NCBI GenBank assembly: GCA_034506335.1
Contig: JAPDPR010000007.1
Coordinates: 33,645 to 97,644, forward strand
Direction: 5' to 3'
From: a candidate division KSB1 bacterium
GTDB lineage: Bacteria > Zhuqueibacterota > Zhuqueibacteria > JANLFK01 > Oleimicrobiaceae
Length of the DNA stretch: 64,000 bases
Both the position numbers and the translations under genes were made by a program. Shown piece by piece: positions 1 through 8,839 of the stretch. Position 1 is the first letter of the stretch; the number at the start of each line of letters is the position of its first letter. The notes beneath the pieces are model-generated. The model made no database searches and was not told where the DNA came from. It was given only the letters and a program-made list of their open reading frames with translations.

Positions 1-1670
1 ACTCGTACCGGAGGCAGCGCCTTGGTGCGCACACCGGCAAATCGAGCCGATTGCGTGCCCGACATGAGGCCAAACTCCCCCACCACCTCGCGGAAACGAC
101 GGACGCGCATCCCCCACGGGTCCTCGTTGTCATCAATCACCAGTGCCTTGAAAGCACCAGGGCGCAGCACCTCCGTACCACCCACGCGCCATGCGTCTAC
201 CAACCCCGTCCGCGCATTGATGACCATCTCCATGGTCGGGGTGCTGAGCACCAGCTTCCCTCCGCGTACTGCCGGCCTCTGACGCTCCCTCGCCGAAACC
301 AGCTTTGGCCGGCACTCAAACCGATTCATCTGGCTCGGAGCCAGTTCCGCCCTGAACACCACGCGCTTGCGCCAGTCGATGCTCAGGTTGCTGAGCTCTT
401 TTTCCACTTGCGCCGGCACCGGCCTCCCGTTCTGAAAAACCTCAATCTCCGTGAAAAGCGACTGGTCCCAGTTTATGTCCGCCAGTTGGAACTCGCATTC
501 GATTGTATCGCGGACGGGATACGGGTGCGGATTGTACACGAGGACCGGGATCTCGCCCTCTTGCGCGGACGACTGCCCCCGGGCAAAGGCGAAGAAGGCA
601 CGAGCTTTGACTCTTGAAAGGATCTCCAGTCCATGATCCATAAGCCGTAGCGAGGCCTCCTCCACCGGCTGGATGGAACTGCCGGGCAAGATGTCGTGGA
701 ACTCACTGGTCAACAGGTCGTGCAGAGCCTGGCGCAGCTCTGCTGCTGGATAGGGGATGAGCCTTTGCGCTGCAGCGCTAGCCGCCATCTTCTCGGTGAG
801 GTAGAATTCATTTTCCAGACGGCGATGGCGCTGTTTTACTCGAGTCATGGAGGTATAGCATCCCACCCCCCACGGGTTGATATCACCTTCATGCACCGGG
901 AGCTGCTCACGCCGCCGAGCAAGCTCCTCAAAGTACGCTTCGGGAGTGGAGTGCATGATCTCAAACTCTTGCGTGTCCTTCATCAAGGCCGCAAGCTGTT
1001 GCAAGTCCATGCGCGAGGGGCCACCTCCGTGGTTACCTACCCCCCACAGCAGGACGCCAAGCTGGTCGTGCGGGTGCTCCCGCATCCAGGTTTCTACCTT
1101 CTGCCGCGCGCCACCCAGCGGGCTGTTGTAAAAGCTCTCCACGCGCGTGGCCAGCACCTGCGAACCGTCGTACCCCGTCCAGCGAAAATCTTCAGCAGGG
1201 AGCGTACAAAAAGACGAATCCGGTCGACAGAACAGATAGGCATCGTAACCACTTTTGGCCAGAATCTGCGGAAGCCCTCGGCTGTGCCCAAAGGGGTCGA
1301 AGTTGATAGCCACCCTGGGTTCGGCACCGAACTTTTCGCGGAAATAGCGCCTGCCCCACAGGATCTGTCTCACCAGCGATTCACCGCTGGACATATTGCA
1401 GTCTGGCTGCAAGTACCAGCCACCCATGATGTGCCACTTGCCCTGCCGCACCAACTGCTGGATGCGACGAAAAAGCTGTGGCTCATACTCTTCAACCCAC
1501 TCGTACAGTATCGCTTCGTTGTGGTTGAACACAAAGCCAGGAAACTCCTCGCAGAGGTTGGCGGCGCTGCGAAAAGTAGCAATCGCAGCCGCGGCCCCTT
1601 CCTCCCACTCCCACAGCCATACTGGGTCCATGTGGGCATTGCATACCAAGTGCAGGCGTTTCTTCTCCAC
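1..1670 (-). CDS. GH38-family alpha-mannosidase, C-terminus beyond the window
   Basis: Glycoside hydrolase family 38 enzymes release alpha-linked mannose with retention. The frame is open from a GTG at 1670 to the window edge, giving 556 codons. GGAGGT lies 5 bases upstream of the GTG, which decides the start. The N-terminal sheet motif reads HLVCNAHMDPVW, followed by the nucleophile segment WYLQPDCNMSSGESLVRQ, with the putative catalytic Asp near residue 90. INFDPFGHS and GVGNHGGG near residues 130-215 and FHDILPGSSI near residue 330 are further family hallmarks. There is no signal peptide, so it is probably cytoplasmic or periplasmic. It starts 45 bases after the heparinase-like gene and is probably cotranscribed with it. 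It belongs to a different subfamily from the second GH38 in this window (14855-17632). About a third to a half of the protein is probably missing. Confidence 0.9.
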   Translation of the reverse strand, partial: MEKKRLHLVCNAHMDPVWLWEWEEGAAAAIATFRSAANLCEEFPGFVFNHNEAILYEWVEEYEPQLFRRIQQLVRQGKWHIMGGWYLQPDCNMSSGESLVRQILWGRRYFREKFGAEPRVAINFDPFGHSRGLPQILAKSGYDAYLFCRPDSSFCTLPAEDFRWTGYDGSQVLATRVESFYNSPLGGARQKVETWMREHPHDQLGVLLWGVGNHGGGPSRMDLQQLAALMKDTQEFEIMHSTPEAYFEELARRREQLPVHEGDINPWGVGCYTSMTRVKQRHRRLENEFYLTEKMAASAAAQRLIPYPAAELRQALHDLLTSEFHDILPGSSIQPVEEASLRLMDHGLEILSRVKARAFFAFARGQSSAQEGEIPVLVYNPHPYPVRDTIECEFQLADINWDQSLFTEIEVFQNGRPVPAQVEKELSNLSIDWRKRVVFRAELAPSQMNRFECRPKLVSARERQRPAVRGGKLVLSTPTMEMVINARTGLVDAWRVGGTEVLRPGAFKALVIDDNEDPWGMRVRRFREVVGEFGLMSGTQSARFAGVRTKALPPVR

Positions 1671-1715
1671 GCACCACCTCCGTCACGCACGTGTCCAGTT
1701 ATCGCGCCGTGAACA

Positions 1716-4025
1716 TCAACGCGGCTGTTCTTGCAAGATCACCTCATCTCGCCAGTAGCGAATCTTGCCAACCCCCGGCATGTCTGGGCTCCCGTCGAAC
1801 GCCAGGCCGAACATGGCAGGTTTCGGGTCATACAATACTTGCTCCCCGTATCGTGCCCCGCTTATGTTGATCGCAGTATACGAAAGCATCCGCCCCCTGC
1901 GGACAAAGAAAACAAAGTCCCCGTTGGTCTCAAATTCCCCATACTTGATTCTACCCGACTCGTAGGTGTACTTGGGCCGACGCCAGTCTCGTATCATGTC
2001 CATACGCAGGTCGCGTTTGGCCGCCACAGTGGTGATCCTATCCCCATCGGTTATCTCTACCATGAGTCCTTTGCCTTCTGGAGCCGGCTCCACATACCGC
2101 ACCTTCTTCACAAGTTCCTCGGGCGCCACGTCAGGCCGGTGTGGTATCAGCACTGTAACGAAGGCGACGGTCTGCCCTAATTCAAAGTGCTGACCTGTCG
2201 TCTGGTGGATGACCAGCTCGTCCTGGTAGTACCGCCGCTCCCTCTCGACCCCTTCGAGCTTGTAATGGTGCTCTGGGAACATGATCAGGAGGCGCATGTG
2301 AGGAGGCAGGGCCAGTGCCTGAAGCGAATCATATACAGTGTCGTACCAGTGCTCTCCCTGGGCGAGAATCTTGCGCGTGTGCCAGAGGTTGGCAGCGGTG
2401 AAAAACGCAGGCACGCGCGCCTTCACGATGTCAAACACCACGAAGAGCTCAGGTTCTTTTACATAGGTGACTATGCGGTCCTGCTCGTAACCGAGGAGTT
2501 CGTCAACCACTCTTGTTCGGCTATAATCGAATTCAGGCAGTGTGACAAAGTCCACCTTCTGTGTACGAACCTCGCGATAAGAACCGGCGTTGTGGAGAAA
2601 ATCCAACACCGACTGCCCTGGGACCGCGTCCCGTATGCTATAGCGGTATTGACCCTGGTGCTGGCCCATGAAAATCTTCTCCTGCCGCACGCAGACGCGA
2701 TTGTGGAAGTAGTCCTGGCGGTACGCGCCGAAGGGCCCGCTGGGCATGTAGTCGCGATACCCTCCATCGTGAAGAAGCACCGAGCCCCCTGCCATCAGCA
2801 GCACGATGCTGTTTTCGTCCGCGTGCCCATGGGTCATCTTCTCTTCTTCCACGGGAATGGTGTCGCGCAAGTAGTCCCTAAACAACAGACCGGCGTCACC
2901 CTCGTCCTTGTAATTGAGGAGGAGATAGGTTGAATTGGCCTGCCAGCCGTTTCGCATCACGATCTTTTTGCCCACAACGTCTTCCATCACCTCGGCGCTC
3001 AATGTGGCGGGAGCTTGCGGGCGGACCCTATCCGTGCCAAGCCGATATGCGTCCAAGAGCAAATAGGCAAGACCCGTGTCGGCAAGATTCTTGAGATTGA
3101 GAAAACGCTCGGCAATCGTTGCCGCTGCCCACTTGAGCTCGGCCGAGTTGTAGGCACGAGCTGCTGCCTCAAAGAACACCAAAAATCTACTCCAATTTGC
3201 CCGCCAATGGGAATCCCCAAAGTCAGGAATCATCCCATCCGGGCACATCAGATTGAGGAAATAATGGGCGTAATAGTACAACTCGGGCAATTGGAAAAGC
3301 TCGTTCACTGAGTTTTTCGCATCCGCGTAGCTGAGCAGCGAGTAGAGCCACACGGCGTTGTAGAGGCTGGCGTCCTCGATCTCCCAGTTACCCCAGTTGT
3401 CTGCCCGCAGGGCCTCTTCCAGCACCTTCCAGTACTTTGCCTTTGGGTGATCCGGCACCGCGCGAATAGCCCAGGCCAAAGTCTCAGCGCGCAAAATGGC
3501 TCGATTCATCGCCCCCCATTCTTGGGTCCTGAACAGATACTCAATGCTCTCACCAATGATGGCCGCGATTTTGGCTTGCTGGGGCGGCGTGAGGAATCCC
3601 TTCCGTTTCAGGGAATCGTAGGCCCGCACATAGCGCATGGTCGTGAAAAAGTCCGGGAGCGCAGGAACCCCTTGGTCGTAGTCAGACCTCTTGCGCGCCG
3701 ACGAATCGGGATAGAAGGCGCGATAATCACTGTAAGTCAAAAGCACCTTTCGCGCCCGTTCGGCATACTCTTTCCGTCCTTCTGTTTCGTAAAGAAACCC
3801 ATAGATGGCAGCCATTTCCAGAAAGCGCGGAGGAGGGCGGTAACCGAAAACGTTGTCGGGATCGATACTTGCCTTCCACACCGCTTCCAGTGAGTCATAA
3901 TGCTGCCAAGTCCAGTCGGCGGAAGCTCGCGCAAATTCCAGGTACCGCGCCATCGGCGGGGCTACTTGCCCCACTGCCCACGTGGCACAGAGCACCAAGA
4001 GAATCACCACTAGAGTTGTCCGCAT
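1716..4025 (-). CDS. Heparinase II/III-like secreted polysaccharide lyase
   Basis: This 769-residue protein starts at ATG 4025, where AAGGAGG sits 5 bases upstream and the product begins MRTTLVVILLVLCA, a clear signal peptide. A longer in-frame start exists but lacks those features. Residues 30-350 look like an alpha/alpha-toroid of the heparinase II/III and alginate lyase type, with repeats around GFLYETEGRKEYAERA. Near residue 395 comes the family hallmark HGHADENS followed by LLHDGGYRDY, and the C-terminal half is beta-sandwich-like. Such enzymes cleave uronic-acid-containing polysaccharides by beta-elimination in the periplasm or at the surface. There is no C-terminal sorting domain, unlike many neighbours. 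It lies 41 bases after the isochorismatase-like gene and 45 before the GH38. The fold is well supported, but substrate (heparan-, alginate- or other-type) cannot be assigned. Confidence 0.82.
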   Translation of the reverse strand: MRTTLVVILLVLCATWAVGQVAPPMARYLEFARASADWTWQHYDSLEAVWKASIDPDNVFGYRPPPRFLEMAAIYGFLYETEGRKEYAERARKVLLTYSDYRAFYPDSSARKRSDYDQGVPALPDFFTTMRYVRAYDSLKRKGFLTPPQQAKIAAIIGESIEYLFRTQEWGAMNRAILRAETLAWAIRAVPDHPKAKYWKVLEEALRADNWGNWEIEDASLYNAVWLYSLLSYADAKNSVNELFQLPELYYYAHYFLNLMCPDGMIPDFGDSHWRANWSRFLVFFEAAARAYNSAELKWAAATIAERFLNLKNLADTGLAYLLLDAYRLGTDRVRPQAPATLSAEVMEDVVGKKIVMRNGWQANSTYLLLNYKDEGDAGLLFRDYLRDTIPVEEEKMTHGHADENSIVLLMAGGSVLLHDGGYRDYMPSGPFGAYRQDYFHNRVCVRQEKIFMGQHQGQYRYSIRDAVPGQSVLDFLHNAGSYREVRTQKVDFVTLPEFDYSRTRVVDELLGYEQDRIVTYVKEPELFVVFDIVKARVPAFFTAANLWHTRKILAQGEHWYDTVYDSLQALALPPHMRLLIMFPEHHYKLEGVERERRYYQDELVIHQTTGQHFELGQTVAFVTVLIPHRPDVAPEELVKKVRYVEPAPEGKGLMVEITDGDRITTVAAKRDLRMDMIRDWRRPKYTYESGRIKYGEFETNGDFVFFVRRGRMLSYTAINISGARYGEQVLYDPKPAMFGLAFDGSPDMPGVGKIRYWRDEVILQEQPR

Positions 4026-4066
4026 AAAGGCCTCCTTCATCCTGCCGGGCATTGGCGAATCGTTTC

Positions 4067-5047
4067 TTACCCTCTCCTTGCCTTCGTGAGACGCTGGCAT
4101 GCTGCAATGAAATCCTGAGCACTGTGCACGTAGCCGAACATCAAGCTGGTACGCCACAGCGCTTCTTGCTTATGGAGCTCGCCCGCGACACTCTCCTTGT
4201 TCTCCACAGCAGTCACCGCCTCCTTGAGGCACGAACAACGATAGCCTAGGCGTGCCATGTCCACCATACCGCCTGGTGAGAACCAGAGGCACCAGTTCAG
4301 CGCAAAGCCCATGTAGATCAGATGCCACACCCCCAGGTGGCGCAGTACTGCATTCAACTGATGGGTCGTAGTCGTCACATACTCGTCCCTCACCGGGCGA
4401 GCAGGTTCCGGGAAGTCCAAGCGACTCGAGTACCACTGCACGGCTTCGGGGAAACGCGGACCGAAAAGGAGGCGCTGTTTTTCTGCATCTGGGTGCTCTT
4501 CTTGGGTAGGACGCACTGCACCCGGTCCGCGTGCCGGTTCGGGTCCCGCTAGCGCCTGGGCGCGCTTGTATCCAGGATACTTGCGTGCATAGGATTCATC
4601 CGAGGCCACGTGCACCACAGGCACTCCTGCAGCCCGCGCAGCCCCGAGAACCTCAGGAACAACGGTGCGCGTGATGGGGATAGAACGAACGGCCCACTCC
4701 AGCATTTCCATAACCGGGCCAGCAGGCCCAGAGGGTGTGAATTGCAACTCACGATCAAAACCCACATTCCATATGTGCATGGAGATCAGCGCAGTCTCTT
4801 CCACTGGCACCCTTATGGGCACGCTTTCTCCCCATCCTAGGAAGCCCTGTGCACCCAACATGCCACGCGAGAAATCAACCGGATAGTGACGGTAGTATTC
4901 GCCGCGCAGTTCAAGAAAGCGTCCTGAGGGTACTCTGTCCCGGGGCACGACAGGGTGATTCCCCCTGGCGGCCCGTGCCGCTGTCTTGCTGACGATGAGC
5001 GACCCCGCCGCGCAAAGGAGCTTTCCAAGAAACGAGCGTCGGTTCAT
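4067..5047 (-). CDS. Isochorismatase-like cysteine hydrolase with twin-arginine-type signal
   Basis: A 326-residue protein starting at ATG 5047, with AGGAG about 5 bases upstream. The N-terminus MNRRSFLGKLLCAAGSL resembles a twin-arginine (Tat) signal, implying folded export. The body matches the isochorismatase/cysteine hydrolase fold: the first strand is TALISMHIWN, a middle segment AAGVPVVHVASDES follows, and the Cys-bearing strand is GFALNWCLWFSPGG. The Cys nucleophile position is kept. The Asp of the usual first-strand pattern (ALLVIDMQ) appears replaced by His, so catalysis may differ or be lost. It is the first gene after the terminator at 5121-5156 and precedes the heparinase-like and GH38 genes. 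Its role in glycan use is unknown. Fold confidence is good, activity confidence low. Confidence 0.72.
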   Translation of the reverse strand: MNRRSFLGKLLCAAGSLIVSKTAARAARGNHPVVPRDRVPSGRFLELRGEYYRHYPVDFSRGMLGAQGFLGWGESVPIRVPVEETALISMHIWNVGFDRELQFTPSGPAGPVMEMLEWAVRSIPITRTVVPEVLGAARAAGVPVVHVASDESYARKYPGYKRAQALAGPEPARGPGAVRPTQEEHPDAEKQRLLFGPRFPEAVQWYSSRLDFPEPARPVRDEYVTTTTHQLNAVLRHLGVWHLIYMGFALNWCLWFSPGGMVDMARLGYRCSCLKEAVTAVENKESVAGELHKQEALWRTSLMFGYVHSAQDFIAACQRLTKARRG

Positions 5048-5120
5048 TGCTCTCCTGACAATGCTCGGCGAGGCAGGCGCCCGATGCGCACCGCCTCGCC
5101 GCTCATGTGGCCACTGCATA

Positions 5121-5156
5121 CGAAAAACTCCCAGAGTTGCCTCCGGGAGTTTTTCG
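5121..5156 (-). terminator. Rho-independent terminator after the PorV-like gene
   Basis: A perfect 10-bp inverted repeat, aaaaactccc (5123-5132) and gggagttttt (5145-5154), with a 12-base loop. It lies between the PorV-like stop (5210) and the next start (5047). The A/T-rich flanks give a U-tract in either direction. It probably ends or attenuates the TonB-S-PorV transcript before the enzyme genes. Confidence 0.8.
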
Positions 5157-5209
5157 CTGCAGCAACACTCACAAACGCACGCCGTGTGCAGACGGCTGGT
5201 ACGGCTCCC

Positions 5210-6220
5210 TTAGAACTGGAACCTCAGGCTGAACCGGTGGGTATTGTCAAACACGGTGAACTGGGTGAATGCATAATCCAACCACAGGTTCATGCCTGAG
5301 ATGGGCAGTGCCAGGCCCGCGCCGAAGGATGCGCCTTCGTCGGTCTGTTTCAGCCGAGTCAGCTCATCCGTGAAGCCGGAGTAGTTGAACTTGTACCCGG
5401 CACGCAGGGCCAATTTGTCGTAGAGCGTCCACTCGCCGCCCACGAAGTAAAGCTGGGGGCTGTCCTTCGGCTTGGTCAGGTCTACGAACGCCTTCAGGGC
5501 AGTGTTCTCCTCCTTGGCCACGCTCATCGAGGCGCCAATAGCGAAGTAGAGCGGCAACGAGGCCCCGATGGCGTAGAACTTGAGGTCGCTGCCCACGTTG
5601 TTGATGCGCGCGCCGAAGGTCAAGTCGCGGAAGCCCGTCTCGTACACGGCGCCAAAGTCGAACGCCCAGGCGTTGGCTGCTACGTTGTCAATGCTCTCAC
5701 GGATGTACTTGGCCGCAAGACCCATACGGAAGCGATCGGTGAACTGCTTGCTATAGCCAAGGGTCACCGCAAGATCGTAGTAGTTGTAAGTATCGTAGCG
5801 TCCAACTCCCGGTGCCTCGGGCACAGGCTCCTCGTAGCCCGGAGGCGCGAGGTCGCGGTCGGCGGCCAAATCAGACAGGCCCATGTAGATGACGCCCAAC
5901 CCGAAGCTGCCCACGTCACCGAGCCCATGGGTGACCGCCAGCGCCGTGTGATTGATGTCGATCAACCACTTGTTGTAGTTGAGCCCTACCAGTGTCTTGC
6001 CGGCATCGGTCTGGATGCCCGCCGGGTTCCAGAAAATCTGGTTCGGGTCGCCGTAGATGGTGGTCGCCGCCGAGCCCAAAGCCACCATCCGTGCACCCAC
6101 ACCGATCTTCAGAAACGCGGCGCCGTCGATGCCCGGCTTCCTCAGCTGCCCGGCGGCCGCCATCGAGGCCACCAGCAGCAGGAATACCAGAACGAGGCCT
6201 ACGGTTCTTGACACCTTCAT
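5210..6220 (-). CDS. PorV/PorQ-like (UPF0164) outer-membrane protein
   Basis: A 336-residue protein. AAGGAG lies 7-8 bases before ATG 6220, and a signal peptide spans residues 1-24. After it comes the family's entry motif GAAFLKIGVGARMVALGSA, then FWNPAGI and long amphipathic strands ending RFSLRFQF, an aromatic outer-membrane C-terminus. PorV-type proteins are 14-strand barrels related to FadL. In T9SS they carry substrates from the translocon to the attachment complex; other family members have unknown roles. It is third after a TonB receptor and a sorted secreted protein, the same arrangement as at 21304-22272 and 44022-44975. A role as shuttle for the neighbouring secreted protein is inference. 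A terminator follows. Confidence 0.83.
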   Translation of the reverse strand: MKVSRTVGLVLVFLLLVASMAAAGQLRKPGIDGAAFLKIGVGARMVALGSAATTIYGDPNQIFWNPAGIQTDAGKTLVGLNYNKWLIDINHTALAVTHGLGDVGSFGLGVIYMGLSDLAADRDLAPPGYEEPVPEAPGVGRYDTYNYYDLAVTLGYSKQFTDRFRMGLAAKYIRESIDNVAANAWAFDFGAVYETGFRDLTFGARINNVGSDLKFYAIGASLPLYFAIGASMSVAKEENTALKAFVDLTKPKDSPQLYFVGGEWTLYDKLALRAGYKFNYSGFTDELTRLKQTDEGASFGAGLALPISGMNLWLDYAFTQFTVFDNTHRFSLRFQF

Positions 6221-6264
6221 ATCTGTATCTCCTTCGGTTAGGGATTGTCAGATCATGACCACTG

Positions 6265-8799
6265 CTACCGGATGATGGCAAAGGTGCCCTGCTGCTGGCC
6301 ACCCTTGTACTTGACCACCCAGATGTAGAGGCCGCTCGCTACCTCGTTGCCGTTCTGGGAGTACATGTCCCAGAAATAGGTCCCGTTAGTAGCAACCGGC
6401 GCCACATAGTCGACCTCCTGTACCAGCATGCCAGCTAGGTCGAAGATCTGGATGGTGCAGCGGGACGGCAAGTTGTAGAACATGACCTGGTGCTTGCCGC
6501 TGGCATCATGGAAGGCCACCCGCTTGTACGGGTTCGGACGCACGCCGATCTTGGCCCTCCCCATCTCGATATCGGCTACAGTGGCCGTCGGAGACACGAG
6601 CACAAACACAGCGCCGAGTTTCTTCAACCCCTCGATGTTGCCCTCACTTGGATAGTCGGAGGTCTTCCATGCCCACGGCCAGGTGTTCTCCCAGTAGCCG
6701 CTCCGGCCGTTGATGTTCACCTTGCCGCTCTCCAGCCAGCTCACGTTGTCCAATCCCTGATAAGCCGGCGGCACAGTGGCAGCCGCGCCCTCCTTGTAGC
6801 TGGACACGTAGTACCAGTAGCTCTGGCCAGGAGCGGTGTAGGTGTCATCTTCCCACGCATACGGATAGGTGGCTGCATCGGTGTCGGTGTTCTTATAGTT
6901 GGCGAACTCTGACTTGGGCACCACCTTGACCAGCGTATACGGACCCCAGTAGTCACCCTGCTGCGGCTTGAGGTAATCCCTGTTGGTCATCAACGGGTTG
7001 ATCTCATCCTTGCCGGGGTCAACCGCTGGGTCCATGGTCTTCCACCACGTGCCGTGCGTGGGATAGAGTTTTTCGGTGGACTCGTAACGCGGCCACGCCT
7101 GGCACTTGTAGATCTTGATGCCGTCGCAGGCACCCAGCTTGCTCGGGTCCTGCCACTTGATCAGAGGGCGAACGTTCTTCGAACCGCTCACCTTGATCTC
7201 CGGCACCGGTGGCCCAGACGGGACATCGTAGGAGCCGTCTGGCTTGATCGAGGCAAACACCGCGCGTGCCATCTTCACCGTCTTGCGCAGGCCGAGGATC
7301 CGGAAGCCCGAGCCACGGTAGAAGTAGACGCGAATCCGCTCGCCTACTTCCATGGAGAATGGACCGATGGCGCAGATGGGGTCGCCGTCGAACTGATACT
7401 GCGTGATCAAGCCTTCGGTGATGATGTTTGGTTCCATCGCCTGGCCACGCGGCGGCGCATCGATGGGGTTAATTCCCAGAGGCTGGCCGGTCACCGGGTC
7501 GTTGACCACCACCGGTGTCGCCTTCTCCCGCGCACCGTCCGGGTAGGTCCACTGCGACTTGTCCTTCACCACGAACGTGGTCGGGTCGCCAGCTGTACCC
7601 CCGGAGAAAATGGCCGGGTTGGGATTCAGGTCGAACTTTGCGCCATCGCCGCTCTTGCCGCCGTCCACAAAGAAGCAGCCCATGCTGGCGATGTGTGCTT
7701 TCTTCGGCGTGCCGTCAAACACGCCGCCCCAGCCAGGCTGATTGGTGTGGAACCAACCACGCTGCACACCCTCACCCACTGCGGGCACAATCTGGTTGCC
7801 ACTGGCGTCCTTGAATGCCAAGAACTTTTCCTCCCACTGGAGCGTATTGGGATTCCACTTCTTGGCGCCAAGCCAGCCGTAGCCATTGTAGGCGTCGAAA
7901 TACTCGCCAAAGTCTGTTACGGCCGGGTGGTCATTGGGACGCACGGTGGTCGAACCAATGGCCTGGCAGTGAATGTCCCACGGGTGCCCGTTCTCATCTG
8001 GCGTCAGGTCAATGATGCTGGCGCGGTAACGGTTGTTGTTCACATAATAGATGCGCCCGCCGTCATAGGTGATATAGAAGTGGAAGCAGCCTGGCCAGTA
8101 GAACAGCGTCAGCGCGTTGATGCGATTGTTGGTCCGCTCCACCACACCATCGGCATTGAGGTCTGTCTGGCCGGTGTTGTAAAGCTCGATCTCCACAATG
8201 TGGAAGTCGTCGAGGTTGCCCCACGGCATGGTCCAGGAGTGGGCAGTCAGCTTCACGTCCACGCCAAGGGTGGTCGGCCACGCCGAGGTCGCCCAGGCGT
8301 GGGTACGATCCGCCGACAGGTAGCAGCCGCCCGCGGGGTCGTGATAGTTGCGGAGCGGGTCTTTGGCGCCAGCCACATTCGGGGTGTACATCAGGTAGGC
8401 GTAGTTCTCGCTTCCCGCAGGCCCCAGTGGCCCTTGAATAGCCGCAAAAGCAGGGTCGGGGTTAAACTCCACTGCATTTAACCCGTTGCTAAAATCGATG
8501 GCAAGCCTCCCCGACATCCAGCTCCACGGCGGGTTTCCGAACAAACCGCTGGTGATAAGGCGATTGTTCTGGAAAATACACGCCTGCGGATGGCTGTATC
8601 TGATGTTCTTCACGTCGGTCTGAATGGCCAGACGTGGCCATGGGTAGTCGTAATTGGCGGGAATGTACGTGCACCACGTCTCACCCGCAACAATTACCAT
8701 GTTCTTCTGCGGGCCCTCAGCCCAGGCCGAGAGCTGGGTCAGGGTCACCGCCGCTACCACCAAAAGAAGGGTGGTAAAGAGTTTTGAGTGCCTTTGCAT
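6265..8799 (-). CDS. Secreted protein with C-terminal sorting module (cassette 3 'S' protein)
   Basis: An 844-residue protein of unknown function. The ATG at 8799 is chosen over an upstream TTG because GAGAGGAG lies about 7 bases before it; a signal peptide follows (MQRHSKLFTTLLLVVAA). The long N-terminal part (about residues 30-530) is beta-rich and Trp/Tyr-rich without a family I recognise. Residues around 540-700 look like a fibronectin-III-type segment. The last 90 residues carry VRPNPYKR, CTIQIFDLAG and GLYIWVVKY and end TFAIIR, a FlgD-Ig/T9SS-type sorting domain. The same C-terminal pattern appears in the S proteins at 22277-24391 and 44984-47041. It lies between a TonB receptor (22 bases away) and a PorV-like gene. 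I infer a cell-surface partner of the TonB receptor. Confidence 0.75.
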   Translation of the reverse strand: MQRHSKLFTTLLLVVAAVTLTQLSAWAEGPQKNMVIVAGETWCTYIPANYDYPWPRLAIQTDVKNIRYSHPQACIFQNNRLITSGLFGNPPWSWMSGRLAIDFSNGLNAVEFNPDPAFAAIQGPLGPAGSENYAYLMYTPNVAGAKDPLRNYHDPAGGCYLSADRTHAWATSAWPTTLGVDVKLTAHSWTMPWGNLDDFHIVEIELYNTGQTDLNADGVVERTNNRINALTLFYWPGCFHFYITYDGGRIYYVNNNRYRASIIDLTPDENGHPWDIHCQAIGSTTVRPNDHPAVTDFGEYFDAYNGYGWLGAKKWNPNTLQWEEKFLAFKDASGNQIVPAVGEGVQRGWFHTNQPGWGGVFDGTPKKAHIASMGCFFVDGGKSGDGAKFDLNPNPAIFSGGTAGDPTTFVVKDKSQWTYPDGAREKATPVVVNDPVTGQPLGINPIDAPPRGQAMEPNIITEGLITQYQFDGDPICAIGPFSMEVGERIRVYFYRGSGFRILGLRKTVKMARAVFASIKPDGSYDVPSGPPVPEIKVSGSKNVRPLIKWQDPSKLGACDGIKIYKCQAWPRYESTEKLYPTHGTWWKTMDPAVDPGKDEINPLMTNRDYLKPQQGDYWGPYTLVKVVPKSEFANYKNTDTDAATYPYAWEDDTYTAPGQSYWYYVSSYKEGAAATVPPAYQGLDNVSWLESGKVNINGRSGYWENTWPWAWKTSDYPSEGNIEGLKKLGAVFVLVSPTATVADIEMGRAKIGVRPNPYKRVAFHDASGKHQVMFYNLPSRCTIQIFDLAGMLVQEVDYVAPVATNGTYFWDMYSQNGNEVASGLYIWVVKYKGGQQQGTFAIIR

Positions 8800-8839
8800 G
8801 TGCCAGTCTCCTCTCAAATGCTCTGTGCAAACCTGCGGT

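Noticed and set aside
696..1712. Plus-strand open frame (338 codons)
   Set aside because: Antisense to the GH38 protein, whose minus-strand frame carries several family motifs.
7054..8481. Long open frame (475 codons) on the plus strand
   Set aside because: It is antisense to the cassette 3 S protein, has no recognisable motif, and the minus-strand protein has a signal peptide and sorting domain. GC-rich codon bias often opens such frames.
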